In this document: positions 18,601 through 27,898 of the stretch, one piece after another
How positions within the stretch are numbered: position 1 is the first letter of the stretch
Layout: the number at the start of each line of letters is the position of its first letter
Source of the DNA: Ophiostoma sp. CBS 140.51
Lineage: Eukaryota; Ascomycota; Sordariomycetes; Ophiostomatales; Ophiostomataceae
Length of the DNA stretch: 41,145 nucleotides
Direction of reading: 5' to 3'
Assembly (NCBI GenBank): GCA_029298735.1
Contig: JANSLP010000289.1
Location: 1-41,145 of the forward strand
Translations under genes and position numbers: made by a program
The notes under the pieces: generated by a model
What the model was told of the DNA's origin: nothing
The model's input: the letters and a program-made list of their open reading frames with translations, nothing else
Databases searched by the model: none

Positions 18601-21600
18601 AAGGTCTCGAGGGCCAGCGACGGGCTGCTGACCAGCATCAACAAGGTCGTAAACAACATCTTCCACAGCTCCGTGTTGAAGCCCTCGGCATCATCTGGGT
18701 CGGGCAGGAAGCTCTCGAGGAGGATTGTCGCCAGATACTGCAGAGTGCGCATGATGGACTTGTGGTGGAAGATGTGGGTGCTCAGCCACGTCGATGGGAA
18801 AGCCTCGCCGCGCAGGATGCTCATGTGGACGCGAAGTGTGTTCTCGAGGATGACGGCCAGGTCGCCGTCGGCTAGTTCGAGCTGCATGCCGCTCGGCGAG
18901 TTAGACAGAGCCGACAGGACAGCTGAGAGCTCCACCAGAGCTTCGTCAAACACAGGCTGCTGTTGTTGACGCTGCTGCAGCTTCTGCTGTTCGGTAGGTT
19001 GCGGCCGTCCATCGAGAGACTCCTCGGTACCGGCCTCGGGCAACGCGACCGTTTTCGATGGGAATGGATACTGTGTCGGGAACAGCAGCGAAAGCTTTGT
19101 CCGGGGCGCCTTTGGTGGTGTGTTGGGACTAGAAGCGGCAGTGGCGGCGGCAGAGACTTCGACAGAGTGCTGGATGGCTAGGTACGACTCCAGAATCTTG
19201 GGAACGTAGTCTGGAATCTCGGGGCCCAGATGGTCGATTTGGCTGGCGAGAATCGAACAGCAAAGCCGCACTTGCTCCTTCCACTGCTCTGTGACCTCAT
19301 CGCTGTGGCCCCAGTGCGGTGCGATCCAGCGGACTGTGTTGGCGCTTAGTGCGGATCTCTGCTCCGGGTGCGAAAAGATGTCGAGCTTGGAGTAGTTGAT
19401 GATGAGCACGAGCTTGTACAGCACCAGCTTGCCCTTGACGTTGGCGCAGGCGTCCATAAAGTCAATGGCAATGTGCAGAATCTCTTCGGTCGTCAGCAGA
19501 TTCGACAGCTCCGGCAGCCATGTGTGGAAATGCTGGACCGCCAGGGTCTGACTGCCAACGAGAACGGGTGCCGTGTTGCGCATCATGGCCTCGAGGGCCT
19601 TGAAGATGCTCTGCAGGTGGCGCGTAAAGCCTGGAGTCGTACTCGTGATGCCAATGCCGGCTTCCTTGACACGCTGCTGGTCGCGAGCGTGCGTGATGAA
19701 CTTGAGAATGTGGCGGACAACCTTGAACGTGGCACGGAGCTTGCGTGAGATCTGGGGCTCGGTAGGTTTGGCGAGGAGGCGGGTAAAGGACCGAACGAGG
19801 CAGGGCGTGGCAAAGGGGTAGTTGAACTTGTTCTCGGCGTAGTGGTCGACCAGCGGGCCAACGTTGAAGCGGCGATCATGGACAATATCCAGGACCCGCA
19901 CGAGAGCCGTAAAGACAAGATCCTCGTACTCGTCGTTGCCAGCATAGTCGACCAGAATGGCAAACAGAGCGTCGAGCACATCGCTCAGCAGCTTCACAAC
20001 CTCAATCTCAGGGACAAAGATGAGCTGTTGCAGCAAGCTCGGCACATTCTCCTTGGGGCCTTCACGCCACTTGAGCAGGCCAAGGACAACACGATCCTGC
20101 GAGAAACGCGTGCTGCAGAGGTACGACTCAACACGGAGCGTTGCAAGCACACCTGTGACCTCGGCCTGTGCATCCCCGCGGCCCTTGGTGGCCCACGGCA
20201 AAGAGAGGTAGCCACCACGGCCTGGAGGTGCATTGGCTGGCGGCCGGGGCGCAACCGTGTTCTCGTCGACACGGTACAGAAGCAGCGGGTGTGAGCCGTC
20301 GCGCACAAAGGCGGCTTGGTCCCACAGGGGCATGTAGGCCACGGCAAATGGCGGGTTGGGCATATCGGCGACGAACATGACCACATGGGCCGAGGACACA
20401 TCCTGCGGCACAAGAGACAAGCGTAGAGTCTGCCGCCAGCCATCACTCCGCTCGGCCGCCAAGGACCGCCATGTGCTGAGACATTCGCCGTTGGAATAGG
20501 GGAAGATGCAGTTGTCGATACGCTCGCCGTTGGCGCGTCGGACTTCGAGTGTGACCTGGAGGTTGTTACCGTGCATGCCGTTGGGAAGCGCTGCGGGGCT
20601 TGTGCCATAGCGGGACAGTAGGACTTGGCGGTTGAGCACAGCGTCCTGCAGCGTCACGTAAATGTCGGAGCGGGGCTTTGTGGGAGCACCGGAGAAGCCC
20701 ATCTTGTTGGTCTTGCCAATGCCAGCGAGAAGCGTTGGCGTGGCGCGGATCAAAACGTCGGCATCCTGGTGGTCGAAAGCGCGGAGGTGCACCTGCACAC
20801 GCTCGGCGCCTCTGGACTTGTCAAACTGGCCGGACTTGCTAAACATGAGCTCCTGGATGAGCGGGTCCCAGTCGTCGTCCGTCTGCTGCTTCTCGGCGGA
20901 AGCGCCAAAGCGGTCACCCGGTGCCCAGATGTTGATGACATGCTCCACCTCGTCGTTTTGCTGCTTCATAATGGCGTTCAGCTTTAGGACACCAACACCA
21001 GTCATGCGGTCGGCAGTCATGTTGTGGCCTGCCGAGCCGTCCAATGAGCTTCGGCCGGCACTCTTGGAGGTGGCCGTGCTTGGTGGGCCGTCGCGGCTGA
21101 GTTGTGCGCCACCGGTGCCCGGACGATCCTCGCCCTGTTCGTTCAAAGAGTCAAGTTTCGTGTTGCCAGAGCGGGAGAAGGGCGCGCGAGTGCTCTTGCT
21201 GGACCACATCAAGCTTCTCCGGGCCGACTTGTTGCCACTAGACAGAGGTGGGCGGTTGCCGTCCTTAGCAGCACCGCTTCCGCTGATAGACATGCCGGCG
21301 CTGTTACCAAGCGAGCCTGATCCCGAGCGTGAACCTGGCTTGCCCAAGTATGGCTGTGCGGCGGCAGATATTTGCTGTGCCGAACGGACGGCCACAACAA
21401 GAAATAGGTCAGAGTCGAGGGCCGGGGCCTCGCCAATGTCGGCAGACGAAAGGTCGGTAAAAAGGGTACGCATAGCCAGACCCTTGGCCAGGTTGTTGAT
21501 GGAGCCACCCGGTGGTGTGCTGATGCTAAAGTTCTCGGACAGACGAACAAGGCTACCGCCGACGCGACCGACCAGACTCAGCACCAGTGTGGTGTCCTCA

Positions 21601-22661
21601 GTTGATGCGCCTGCGAAGCCCTTGACGTCGACAAGCAGATGGCGGAGGGCGGTGGGCTCGACATGCGGCTGTGGGGGCTCGTTGAGCATGCTCATGATGG
21701 ACTGCAGCTGGGTAATCTCGACCACGGAGTCGTCACCAGTTAGAATGCGGCCGCGCTGGACGGGGTCACGCACAATGACCTCACCGCCACAGAGCTTGTT
21801 GACACGGACCAGGTCCCATACCGTCTTCTCACGCAAGTTCTTATACTCCCAGGTGGTCAGGACGTTGTGCAAAAACTGTTGGCGGGCGAGGTTGAGAGAG
21901 GAAATAAGCTGAGACAATATATCGAGTTTGTGGTACTGGCGGGTAAGGAGGAGCTCGTGCAGGTTGGTCGAGTGCCACTCGCGGAGGCAGGAGGCGATCT
22001 CGTCAATCAGCGGCTCGGCGGCCGAAGTCGGGGTCTCATCGCCAATCTTGAGCATGGGCACGGGTGCTTGCGGGCGCGGCGCATTAGGGTCGCGGTTGAC
22101 CGGGACAGACAGACGTTCTTGGGTGGATATTGTGGCCGTGGAGCGGGCGCGCGAAGATGGCGGGTTGCTGTTGCGGCTGGGCTTGTCGGCGCCATTGATT
22201 ACGGACAGCTCGAGCTCTTTGAGGGCTTCGCGCTTCTTGGTGCGTCGCCGGCCCGCAATACCACTCTTTGCTGAGTCGCTGCCCTGCGGGTCAGCCGCAC
22301 GGTTCTCGCCGCCGTTGGTGGTGCCATCGTCGCTAACGTCGCCCGCGGCGTCGTTGTCTTCGTTTTCTTCATCCTCGTCGCCAGCTTCGGATTCACCGAG
22401 CAGCTCGCGCACCTCGACACAGCTTCTGGGGAAGATGCCGCTGAAGACGCGTGCCTCGAGAGTCTGGCCCTTGACAGAGGTTAGGCCGGCCAGCAAGCTC
22501 GGCGGCTTCAGCAGATAGCCACGCAGCCAGCTGCCGTTGGTGGTCTCTTCGATAATGTAGAGCTCATCGCCGATTTCGAGGACGAGGTCTTCGGGGTGGG
22601 AAGCTGCGAAGGGAAACGTCGCTACGGCGAACGCGATGTGAGGCAGTGGTTGCCAGGGCAT
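15675..22661 (-). CDS. DOCK-family Rho/Rac guanine nucleotide exchange factor (SH3, DHR-1, DHR-2)
   Basis: The frame runs 2328 codons without a stop, but a 54-nt intron at 16610-16663 (donor GTAAGT, branch TACTAAC, acceptor TTTACAG) is probably removed, giving 2310 residues. Domains: an N-terminal SH3 at about residues 7-80 (DELYIIEETTNGSWLRGYL); a disordered linker; a DHR-1/C2-type domain at about 660-810 (DIYVTLQDAVLNRQ, WRQTLRLSLVP, PFAVAYMPLWD); a long helical armadillo-like middle; and DHR-2 at about 1585-2010 (AGLALRLHAELYEWDP, YFRVMFRGLGFP, KEFVYEG). The last 300 residues are Ser/Asn/Gly-rich. Known family members load GTP on Rac-, Cdc42- or Rho5-type GTPases with an ELMO partner (Dck1-Lmo1 in yeast) to control polarity and membrane dynamics. 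The exact GTPase cannot be read from the sequence. The start at 22661 has A at -3 and gives a complete SH3. An upstream ATG at 22681 opens an overlapping uORF. Confidence 0.92.
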   Translation of the reverse strand: MPWQPLPHIAFAVATFPFAASHPEDLVLEIGDELYIIEETTNGSWLRGYLLKPPSLLAGLTSVKGQTLEARVFSGIFPRSCVEVRELLGESEAGDEDEENEDNDAAGDVSDDGTTNGGENRAADPQGSDSAKSGIAGRRRTKKREALKELELSVINGADKPSRNSNPPSSRARSTATISTQERLSVPVNRDPNAPRPQAPVPMLKIGDETPTSAAEPLIDEIASCLREWHSTNLHELLLTRQYHKLDILSQLISSLNLARQQFLHNVLTTWEYKNLREKTVWDLVRVNKLCGGEVIVRDPVQRGRILTGDDSVVEITQLQSIMSMLNEPPQPHVEPTALRHLLVDVKGFAGASTEDTTLVLSLVGRVGGSLVRLSENFSISTPPGGSINNLAKGLAMRTLFTDLSSADIGEAPALDSDLFLVVAVRSAQQISAAAQPYLGKPGSRSGSGSLGNSAGMSISGSGAAKDGNRPPLSSGNKSARRSLMWSSKSTRAPFSRSGNTKLDSLNEQGEDRPGTGGAQLSRDGPPSTATSKSAGRSSLDGSAGHNMTADRMTGVGVLKLNAIMKQQNDEVEHVINIWAPGDRFGASAEKQQTDDDWDPLIQELMFSKSGQFDKSRGAERVQVHLRAFDHQDADVLIRATPTLLAGIGKTNKMGFSGAPTKPRSDIYVTLQDAVLNRQVLLSRYGTSPAALPNGMHGNNLQVTLEVRRANGERIDNCIFPYSNGECLSTWRSLAAERSDGWRQTLRLSLVPQDVSSAHVVMFVADMPNPPFAVAYMPLWDQAAFVRDGSHPLLLYRVDENTVAPRPPANAPPGRGGYLSLPWATKGRGDAQAEVTGVLATLRVESYLCSTRFSQDRVVLGLLKWREGPKENVPSLLQQLIFVPEIEVVKLLSDVLDALFAILVDYAGNDEYEDLVFTALVRVLDIVHDRRFNVGPLVDHYAENKFNYPFATPCLVRSFTRLLAKPTEPQISRKLRATFKVVRHILKFITHARDQQRVKEAGIGITSTTPGFTRHLQSIFKALEAMMRNTAPVLVGSQTLAVQHFHTWLPELSNLLTTEEILHIAIDFMDACANVKGKLVLYKLVLIINYSKLDIFSHPEQRSALSANTVRWIAPHWGHSDEVTEQWKEQVRLCCSILASQIDHLGPEIPDYVPKILESYLAIQHSVEVSAAATAASSPNTPPKAPRTKLSLLFPTQYPFPSKTVALPEAGTEESLDGRPQPTEQQKLQQRQQQQPVFDEALVELSAVLSALSNSPSGMQLELADGDLAVILENTLRVHMSILRGEAFPSTWLSTHIFHHKSIMRTLQYLATILLESFLPDPDDAEGFNTELWKMLFTTLLMLVSSPSLALETFPEQKRRAVWKIAGDVREHGADLLRRTWEAIGWDATADEQQRYGLSKMGGYQVQYVPTLVGPIVELCLSVHEGLRRMAVEVLQTMIVSEWTLSEDLAIIQAEIIDYLDHYFKTKPLTESILQKLFVGELLDRFTALADVPDEPLYTALRELIATIDEFLDLLVAVHGGDGGGAVSGSSAAGALAAAGGVNGGSSASGEASHLINRLRLMEFLRDMQKEEMFVRYVHQLASLQAASRNHAEAGLALRLHAELYEWDPLRTAPALSDPPFPPQSHFERKERIYFDMIKHFEEGEAWSSALAAYKELQVQYETNIYDFSKLARTERAIATVYETIAKSDRLVPKYFRVMFRGLGFPASVRDKEFVYEGSPNERTSAFTDRMQEQYPAAQIVVMPSAPGAGGSRIGSGLIAGSSNTATEDMIEDIVEGQFLVVSAIGPHRDLRHHVFQRARVQQVIRDYLVSSHPQVFSTSIRRQTTGPVAEHYVDKTIYTTAEAFPTILRRSEIVSVGETRLSAKEAALERILRKTAEMTTVEKKIADGDNSPETAQLLLDAISISVNPSSESSVVSYRELVPTSRRRGEQSGGDDAEKDVDDDDLDEDDEDDTPELDPQENAIKMALVDHAMMIKRCLALLVRSPNNNLSGHADDLTQCKCSQSNFYTFSFTNTFTDFEATFSPEIAIFTPQAVVETATASPTWPRTSPTDSAPPRLPDVGSTLEGTNGVSGSNAVANGGAVVEEASAVQPIAALRQGRGTRLSFLGGSGGVATGSRKRESIHMSNSESTIYETSRKSSVGAGGAGDAADSVSDHSRSRSKENVNNRRSSFFRQNSDKTPPMPQYTANTETTIVGGAHTGNGNGTVNGSGRTKSNNNSSGSNNYTTGGISRTATEPIPVTVNKPKGNAASEWVAELSRKSSDFTSLDRKRSMSSSTGAVNVMSGGAGGEVDGPGVVKMGSVRKRLSMLKLGKKSSKASGIMVAVDEE
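16610..16663 (-). other. 54-nt phase-preserving intron in the DOCK gene
   Basis: On the minus strand the segment begins GTAAGTG and ends TTTACAG, with TACTAAC about 15 bases before the acceptor. It is 18 codons long without a stop, so reading through it keeps the frame. Splicing joins LTQ to a Tyr and FEATFSPE, restoring a continuous DHR-2 end. The retained form would insert a Cys/Phe/Thr-rich peptide there. Confidence 0.8.
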
Positions 22662-22681
22662 TGTGGCGGCTGCGTGTGCAT
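22622..22681 (-). promoter_or_regulatory. Short uORF overlapping the DOCK start codon
   Basis: An ATG 20 bases upstream of the DOCK start, in another frame, opens 19 codons and stops at TAG inside the main coding region. Its context is weak (T at -3) while the main start has A at -3, so leaky scanning is plausible. Whether the transcript includes this ATG is not known. Confidence 0.4.
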
Positions 22682-25600
22682 CTATGTCTGCACCGAGCCA
22701 GGAAGACGGCGCGACAAGAGCAGTGGAGATATTGTTCGTATCGAATTATTGTTCGGTGTACGTGTATATTGTGTTCGCCGGAGAATTAAGACGTCGCACA
22801 GAGGATTGTGGCACACGCAACGGTCTTTATGCACAAGGTCGTAGGGCTGTAGGCGTTGCGATCACGGGCATCGCATGTGGAAAAGGTTTGAATGTGTCTT
22901 GTGTCCTGTCTTACGTCGTGTTAGACAGCTGAGGCTGTGGTGTGAGGCTGCAGTTGAGACAAGCAGCGAGTCTGCAAGTTTGAAAGGTACAGAGTACGCG
23001 ATGGGAGGGAAGAAAAAAGACACAGAAAAAGCTCGGACGTTTCTGAGGTTGCGCAAAGGAATCAAGGAAGATCGAGAGCGGTGGACGTACGAGGTACAAT
23101 GGCTGTAAGGTCGTCGTAGATATGCGCCGTTAAAGGGGGGATCGAGAAATACGAACTGGTCAAAGTTCGATATCGCAATGTTGATGCTGTCGTCGTGATG
23201 CTGTTTTGGAGGTCTCCGTCAGTTTTCTGTGGGCATTGAAACGCAAGAAGAGAACGCAACCTCGTTCTTGGCCAGTCGCACTCACAAAGGGCACAAACAC
23301 ACAATGCTGCCCTCAGTGCTGGAGACTGTGCTGTTGGCTGTCGCGTTTCCCGTTCTTCACTCTTTTTTGGAGAGGCAGGGTTCAGCAGGGGCGCGTCGTT
23401 CAGGGGTGGGACAGTTTGACGGGGATTGAATGGAAAGGGCTGGGAAAGGGGGCGAGGCGGGAGAGACGAGAAAAAGCCCCAGGGCTCTCGGGCTGTTTGC
23501 AACTGACGGGTCGAGGAAAGTGATCGCCGTGCAACAAATAAAAGAAACGGGCAAAAATCGACAAAACGAAGACAAAAACCGGGGGTCGAAGCTGAGGAAA
23601 AGCCCTTTGAAGTCTTGACGGTAGAGCACCCTTGCAAATGAAACACTGAGATCTCGCAGCCGATGCAACGGAAAGGCCAAACGGTGAGTGGATGAGGGGC
23701 CGAAGAAAATGGACGACGAAAAAAAAGAAATAATATCAGAAAAAAAGAAAATAATAAAATGGCGCCGCTGGCCAAAACGGATGCACACAATCTCTCAATT
23801 TGCGAAAGCTGCCGCAAGCTGGGGCAGGCCACCTGGCGTGGAGAAAAGTTAAATTGATGGCTGCTCGTCGTGGGTCAGAGACCGTGAAACAGCTCGACAG
23901 GGGGGGCTGTTGTGGTTGGTGTGAATGTCGGGGCGTCCTTTTGGTTTTTGGTGTTTTTGGAGGTCCATTGTGTTTGGGCTTCAGATGTGACAGGATTTTT
24001 TCAGTCTGACCTTCCTGTCCGTTTTGTGAGGAGATAACGAGCCCTGGTCATGCCTTCCTGATGAGAACAGAACACCCCGCCCCTGCCCGTCGTGGTTCTG
24101 GTTGTGCTGTCACGGCCAATTCGTGCCTTCCTGTTTGTCTTTGCTGTTTGCTCGCGTTCCCCTGGCGCCTTCCCTTTTCCTCACGCTCCCTCCCACGCGC
24201 AGCGTCGTTTTACCCCTTCTCTCCTGCCGCGCCAGAATAGCAGAACGCTAGAACGCCAGAACGCCAATGCCAAAACGGCCAGTTCTCTTGTTAGCTCTTT
24301 CCTTGTCCTGATCCCGGGCCTGTCCCGCACTTCAATCAGGGATAGGGCTCCTGATTGGCCGGCGCGGCCAGGGCAAGAGTCGGGGCCAGCACTAACGGCA
24401 ATGGGGCCAGGGAGCAAGAGCAGCAAGAGCAGGAACATCACATCGCCGCGCATTCTGGCGAGATGTCTCTCTTTCTCGTGTGTTCGTACCGCTTGGGCAG
24501 CGTGATGATAGAGCACGATCTCGCCGGTGCCCAATGTCATGCCCGACGATGCTTCGATAAGGTACTCAACCCTTCGATTTTTCTTCCCATCCTCCACCGC
24601 TTCTAGAAGACTGTGCCGCTGGCGTGAAACGGCTCAAAATAGGTCCAGCGCTCAGACATATATTTCTTTCTTTTTTTTCAATCCTTTTTGATGTCTATCC
24701 TTTCGATAGCGGCACCACAGACGCCTCTGACCACAAACGGACCAACAGACGCAGCTGGATGTCGGCCACCCAATGGACAATAGTCTAAGTCCCAAAGAAT
24801 CAAAACAGTAAGCCACTGAGCTCGAAAAAGAAACGTCAAACGGCGACCAAAAAAATAAACAAAAGGAGAAAAGAGAACACAAAAAAAAGTTCTTCAGCAA
24901 GTCCGAGCCCCGACTCTCACCCAGTTGCTCAGGCACATACAAGGACCGGCCTGCAAAAGTACACTGCACACAGCCCTTGGCGGCCGCACGAGCCCATCTG
25001 TTTGCACATCATTCAACCGGCCGGTTACAGCGGTTACAGTCGCCGAAAATCAAGGGATCCGACCGGCAAACGGCGCCAGCTTCTTTGCAGGATTTGACTA
25101 TCGGAGCAGCGGCGGGGCAGGTCTCGGGCAAATCCTCCGATCGACGATCTTATATGCGTACGCGTACGAGGAAAAGAGGGGGGCTTATCTTCGTCCATGA
25201 AGGCTCTTTTTGTTTCTCTATTTTGAGTTTGTCTCGGTCTATGCACATTTCTTTTTGACGTACTTGAGCTCATAAACGGTTCGAACGGCTTGAACAGCTG
25301 CACGTCGCTGCAAACACTATCGGTCTGCATGCACGACAAACGGCCAACGATGCGGCATGAGCCTTGACCAACGAGCTGGGCCAATGTAAATCTTCTATGG
25401 GTGTGTGAGTCTCTTTCTTGACAGGTCCTCGGTATGAGGCCCCACCAGCAGTTCACTGGAATGCGCTGTAAAGCGGCGATGTAACAGGTCTCTCAGGGGC
25501 ATGCAGTAGCTGCAGGGAGAAGACGGCCCGGCACATGTCAAATTGATGCAAGGGGTGAAGATTATGTCATCAATTGATCCAATTCACGTGTGTGGTCATG

Positions 25601-26160
25601 TGCCTTTTCGACCCAATGACGGAATCATCAATTACGCGCTTATCCCAATATGGGAGCTCCCTGTTCAAGGCAGATGCCCTCTTTTCCCGGGAAACCGCCC
25701 AGTTGCTACTTCGAGTAAGCAGCACCTTCAACTCTACTACTCACAACCAACATCAGCGTCTAGGCACACGGCATTTCTTGATCGCCATCGACCATTCCAT
25801 CTGGCGAGCCTGCCACAGTTTCTTTACGTCCATCTTCTTTCTCTCGTTCAAGACCGTTTCCATTTCCAGCATCTCCATCCAACAAAGCTTCTGTTTGCCT
25901 TGTTTGTCCCCTCTCCGAGAGTTTGCCTCCTCGATCCCGACAGCTACCTTTCAGCACGGATCTTCCGGATAGCATTGACACGCAGTGCTTTTCACGGGCT
26001 TGGTTTGCATCAAGACTGGTCGCGTGCGCCCCGTTTCCATCGCGACACTTCTTCCAGTCCCTCGAACGTGCGCTGGTCGCCCCTTTCCTTCGATTGACGA
26101 CTCCCTCCATCGACGACTCCCTTCGAATCTTCCCCGATCTCCCTTCTACATCTTCGAGCC
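22662..26160. promoter_or_regulatory. Long divergent intergenic region (DOCK / ATG27)
   Basis: A 3.5 kb head-to-head spacer. The DOCK-proximal part is C/T-rich on the minus strand (about 23060-23830), where a 256-codon frame exists but reads as a low-complexity Ser/Phe/Pro string with no domain. Short direct repeats of AGAACGCC-like words lie at 24239-24266. A CACGTG core is at 25585-25590 and a 12-base palindrome CGTACGCGTACG is at 25157-25168. The last 450 bases before ATG27 are C/T-rich with many TTC/CTC words, a usual fungal leader. I see no supported gene, though a non-coding transcript could fit. Confidence 0.5.
25157..25168. repeat. 12-base perfect palindrome CGTACGCGTACG
   Basis: The sequence CGTACGCGTACG equals its own reverse complement and follows a TTATATG word. 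It lies about 1 kb upstream of the ATG27 start. It may bind a dimeric factor or be chance; no known fungal site is claimed. Confidence 0.4.
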
Positions 26161-27215
26161 ATGCACTTCTTATTAAGCTTAGCCCTCGCGGCCGCCGTCC
26201 AGCCAGCCACGGCCATGCTCGCCTGTGACCGCATCGTCGCCGACAAGCAAATTTTCGACTTTAGCCCGCTTCGGGGGCCGCACTCCGTCGTCACCACGCT
26301 GCATACGCCGCCCACCGAGCAGAATGTTACCTACACGCTGGATCTGTGTGGCCCACTGAAGCGCAAGGGTGACGTCCCAAAGGGCGAAGAGTGTCCAAAC
26401 GGAAGTTGGGGTAGGTGGCCCTCTACACGGTTCTAGTTTGATTGTTCATTGCTGACTTTTTAGCCTGCGCGATAAAACGATTGCGCGCCGCCGACGGCAC
26501 GACCAGCATCACTCAGGTCATCCCCCTGGCCGGCAACCTCGCCGACCAGGGAGGCGGATCTCTCGACCACAAGGCCACGCGCCTCAAAACGGCCGACTCG
26601 CATGCCGACGCCCAACAAGAAGGTGTGCGGCTAGTGCTGCAGGGTGGCCGGTACCCGCTCGACGGCGCGGTCAAGGACCGCCAGAACCAGCGCGTGATTG
26701 TAGAGCTGCTGTGCGACAAGGAGCGCGAGGGTACCGAGGGCGAGTGGCTGGTGGGGGAGTATGAGGGCTCCAGTTACACGGGCAGTGTCAACGAGACTCT
26801 CGAGGAGAACGGCTTTAGCACGCGTGAGGACCACCCTGGCGAACGGCAGCTGACCCGCGAAGGCGAGGACCCGGCGCTCGTGTTTGGCGGCTACGAGATC
26901 CACGACGCCGACGGCACGTTTGGCACGCTGCGCCTCACGTGGTACACCAAGTACGCGTGCGAGAGCATCGCCGACGGCCGCCGTGACCACTGGGGTTTCT
27001 TTACGTGGTTCGTCATTCTGGTGTTCTTGGGCACAGCCTCGTACCTCATCTTTGGCTCCTGGCTCAACTACAACCGCTACGGCGCCACCGGCTGGGATGC
27101 GCTGCCGCACAGCGATACGATTCGCGATGCGCCCAGCATGCTCAGTGACTGGATCCGTCGGTTGATCAACACGCTGCAGGGAAGCGGCAGTCGGGGTGGT
27201 TACAGCGCAGTGTGA
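26161..27215 (+). CDS. ATG27: Autophagy-related protein 27 (Atg27)
   Basis: Two exons, 26161-26410 and 26464-27215, with a 53-nt intron (donor GTAGGT, acceptor TTTTTAG). Joined they give 333 residues. A signal peptide spans about residues 1-18. The lumenal part has paired cysteines in LDLCGPL, EECPNGSWACAI, LLCDKE and KYACES, which fits the mannose-6-phosphate-receptor-homology fold of Atg27. One membrane helix is at about 260-282 (FTWFVILVFLGTASYLIFG), followed by a short cytosolic tail. The protein ends in Tyr-Ser-Ala-Val, the same C-terminal sorting signal known in yeast Atg27. Atg27 is a type I membrane protein that cycles among Golgi, vacuole and Atg9 vesicles and supports Atg9-dependent autophagosome formation. 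The intron is needed: exon 1 in its own frame runs to a stop at about 26436 and the exon 2 frame has no ATG of its own. It converges on HisRS. Confidence 0.95.
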
Positions 27216-27898
27216 GGGCTGTGCAGGGGCAACGTGCGTCTCTTGATATGAGACATGTTTTTCTGTTTAGTTTGTGACCATTATGGGTGTTCTTTTTAGC
27301 TGCTTTGGCTGTTTTTTATTGCTCTTTTACGGACTTTTTTGTACCTTATTCTTGACCTCGATCCGTTTCTCTTTTTTTGTTGTTTAGATTTGGAGGCCAT
27401 TTATAGGGAAGCATCTTCGATGGAAAGGATTTCATCCACGCGAGCTTCAGGTCTTTTGTTGCCAATACACAATACAGTATGGACTTTCCTGACTTTCATC
27501 GTCACTGGGCACACATTTAGCAATCAGAAATGTTGATCTCATTTTGTTATGAACATGTGTATTTTATTTAACATTTAACTTCCAATTCTATTTTCTATTT
27601 TACGTTTTTTATAGTAAAAAGAGTAAGCAAAAATAAACAGGCCACTCCGTTTCATCTCAAAATTAATTTTGATTTTTCTGCTTGATCGTCTAAATGTCAT
27701 ATAAGAATAGAAGTCTATGTACCTAACTATTTTTTAACACGCCCAATACCCCCATGTCTTTCTTTTTTGTATAACAATGCTCTTCGACGCGCACCCCGCA
27801 ATCGACAAAAAATCAAAGTGCGTTGCTCATGCTGTATGCTCATCCTCTCATCCCTATCAAACGTATATTTTATTGTTGTGTTGCCTTTCTTTGTGCTT
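27216..27898. other. AT-rich convergent intergenic region (ATG27 / HisRS)
   Basis: A 683-base tail-to-tail spacer, strongly AT-rich from about 27535 to 27760, with T-runs on both sides. It should hold both 3' UTRs and polyadenylation sites. No gene or RNA fold is recognised. Confidence 0.5.

Noticed and set aside
20662..21912. 416-codon plus-strand frame inside the DOCK gene
   Set aside because: Long only because it is antisense to GC-rich coding DNA; the minus strand holds the DOCK DHR-1 region.
23062..23832. 256-codon minus-strand frame upstream of the DOCK gene
   Set aside because: Lies in C/T-rich leader-type DNA; the product is a Ser/Phe/Pro/Leu string with no domain or conserved-looking block.
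24181..24597. 138-codon minus-strand frame with a poly-Leu stretch resembling a membrane helix
   Set aside because: The hydrophobic stretch comes from a CTC/CTG-type repeat; no signal, domain or promoter context supports it.
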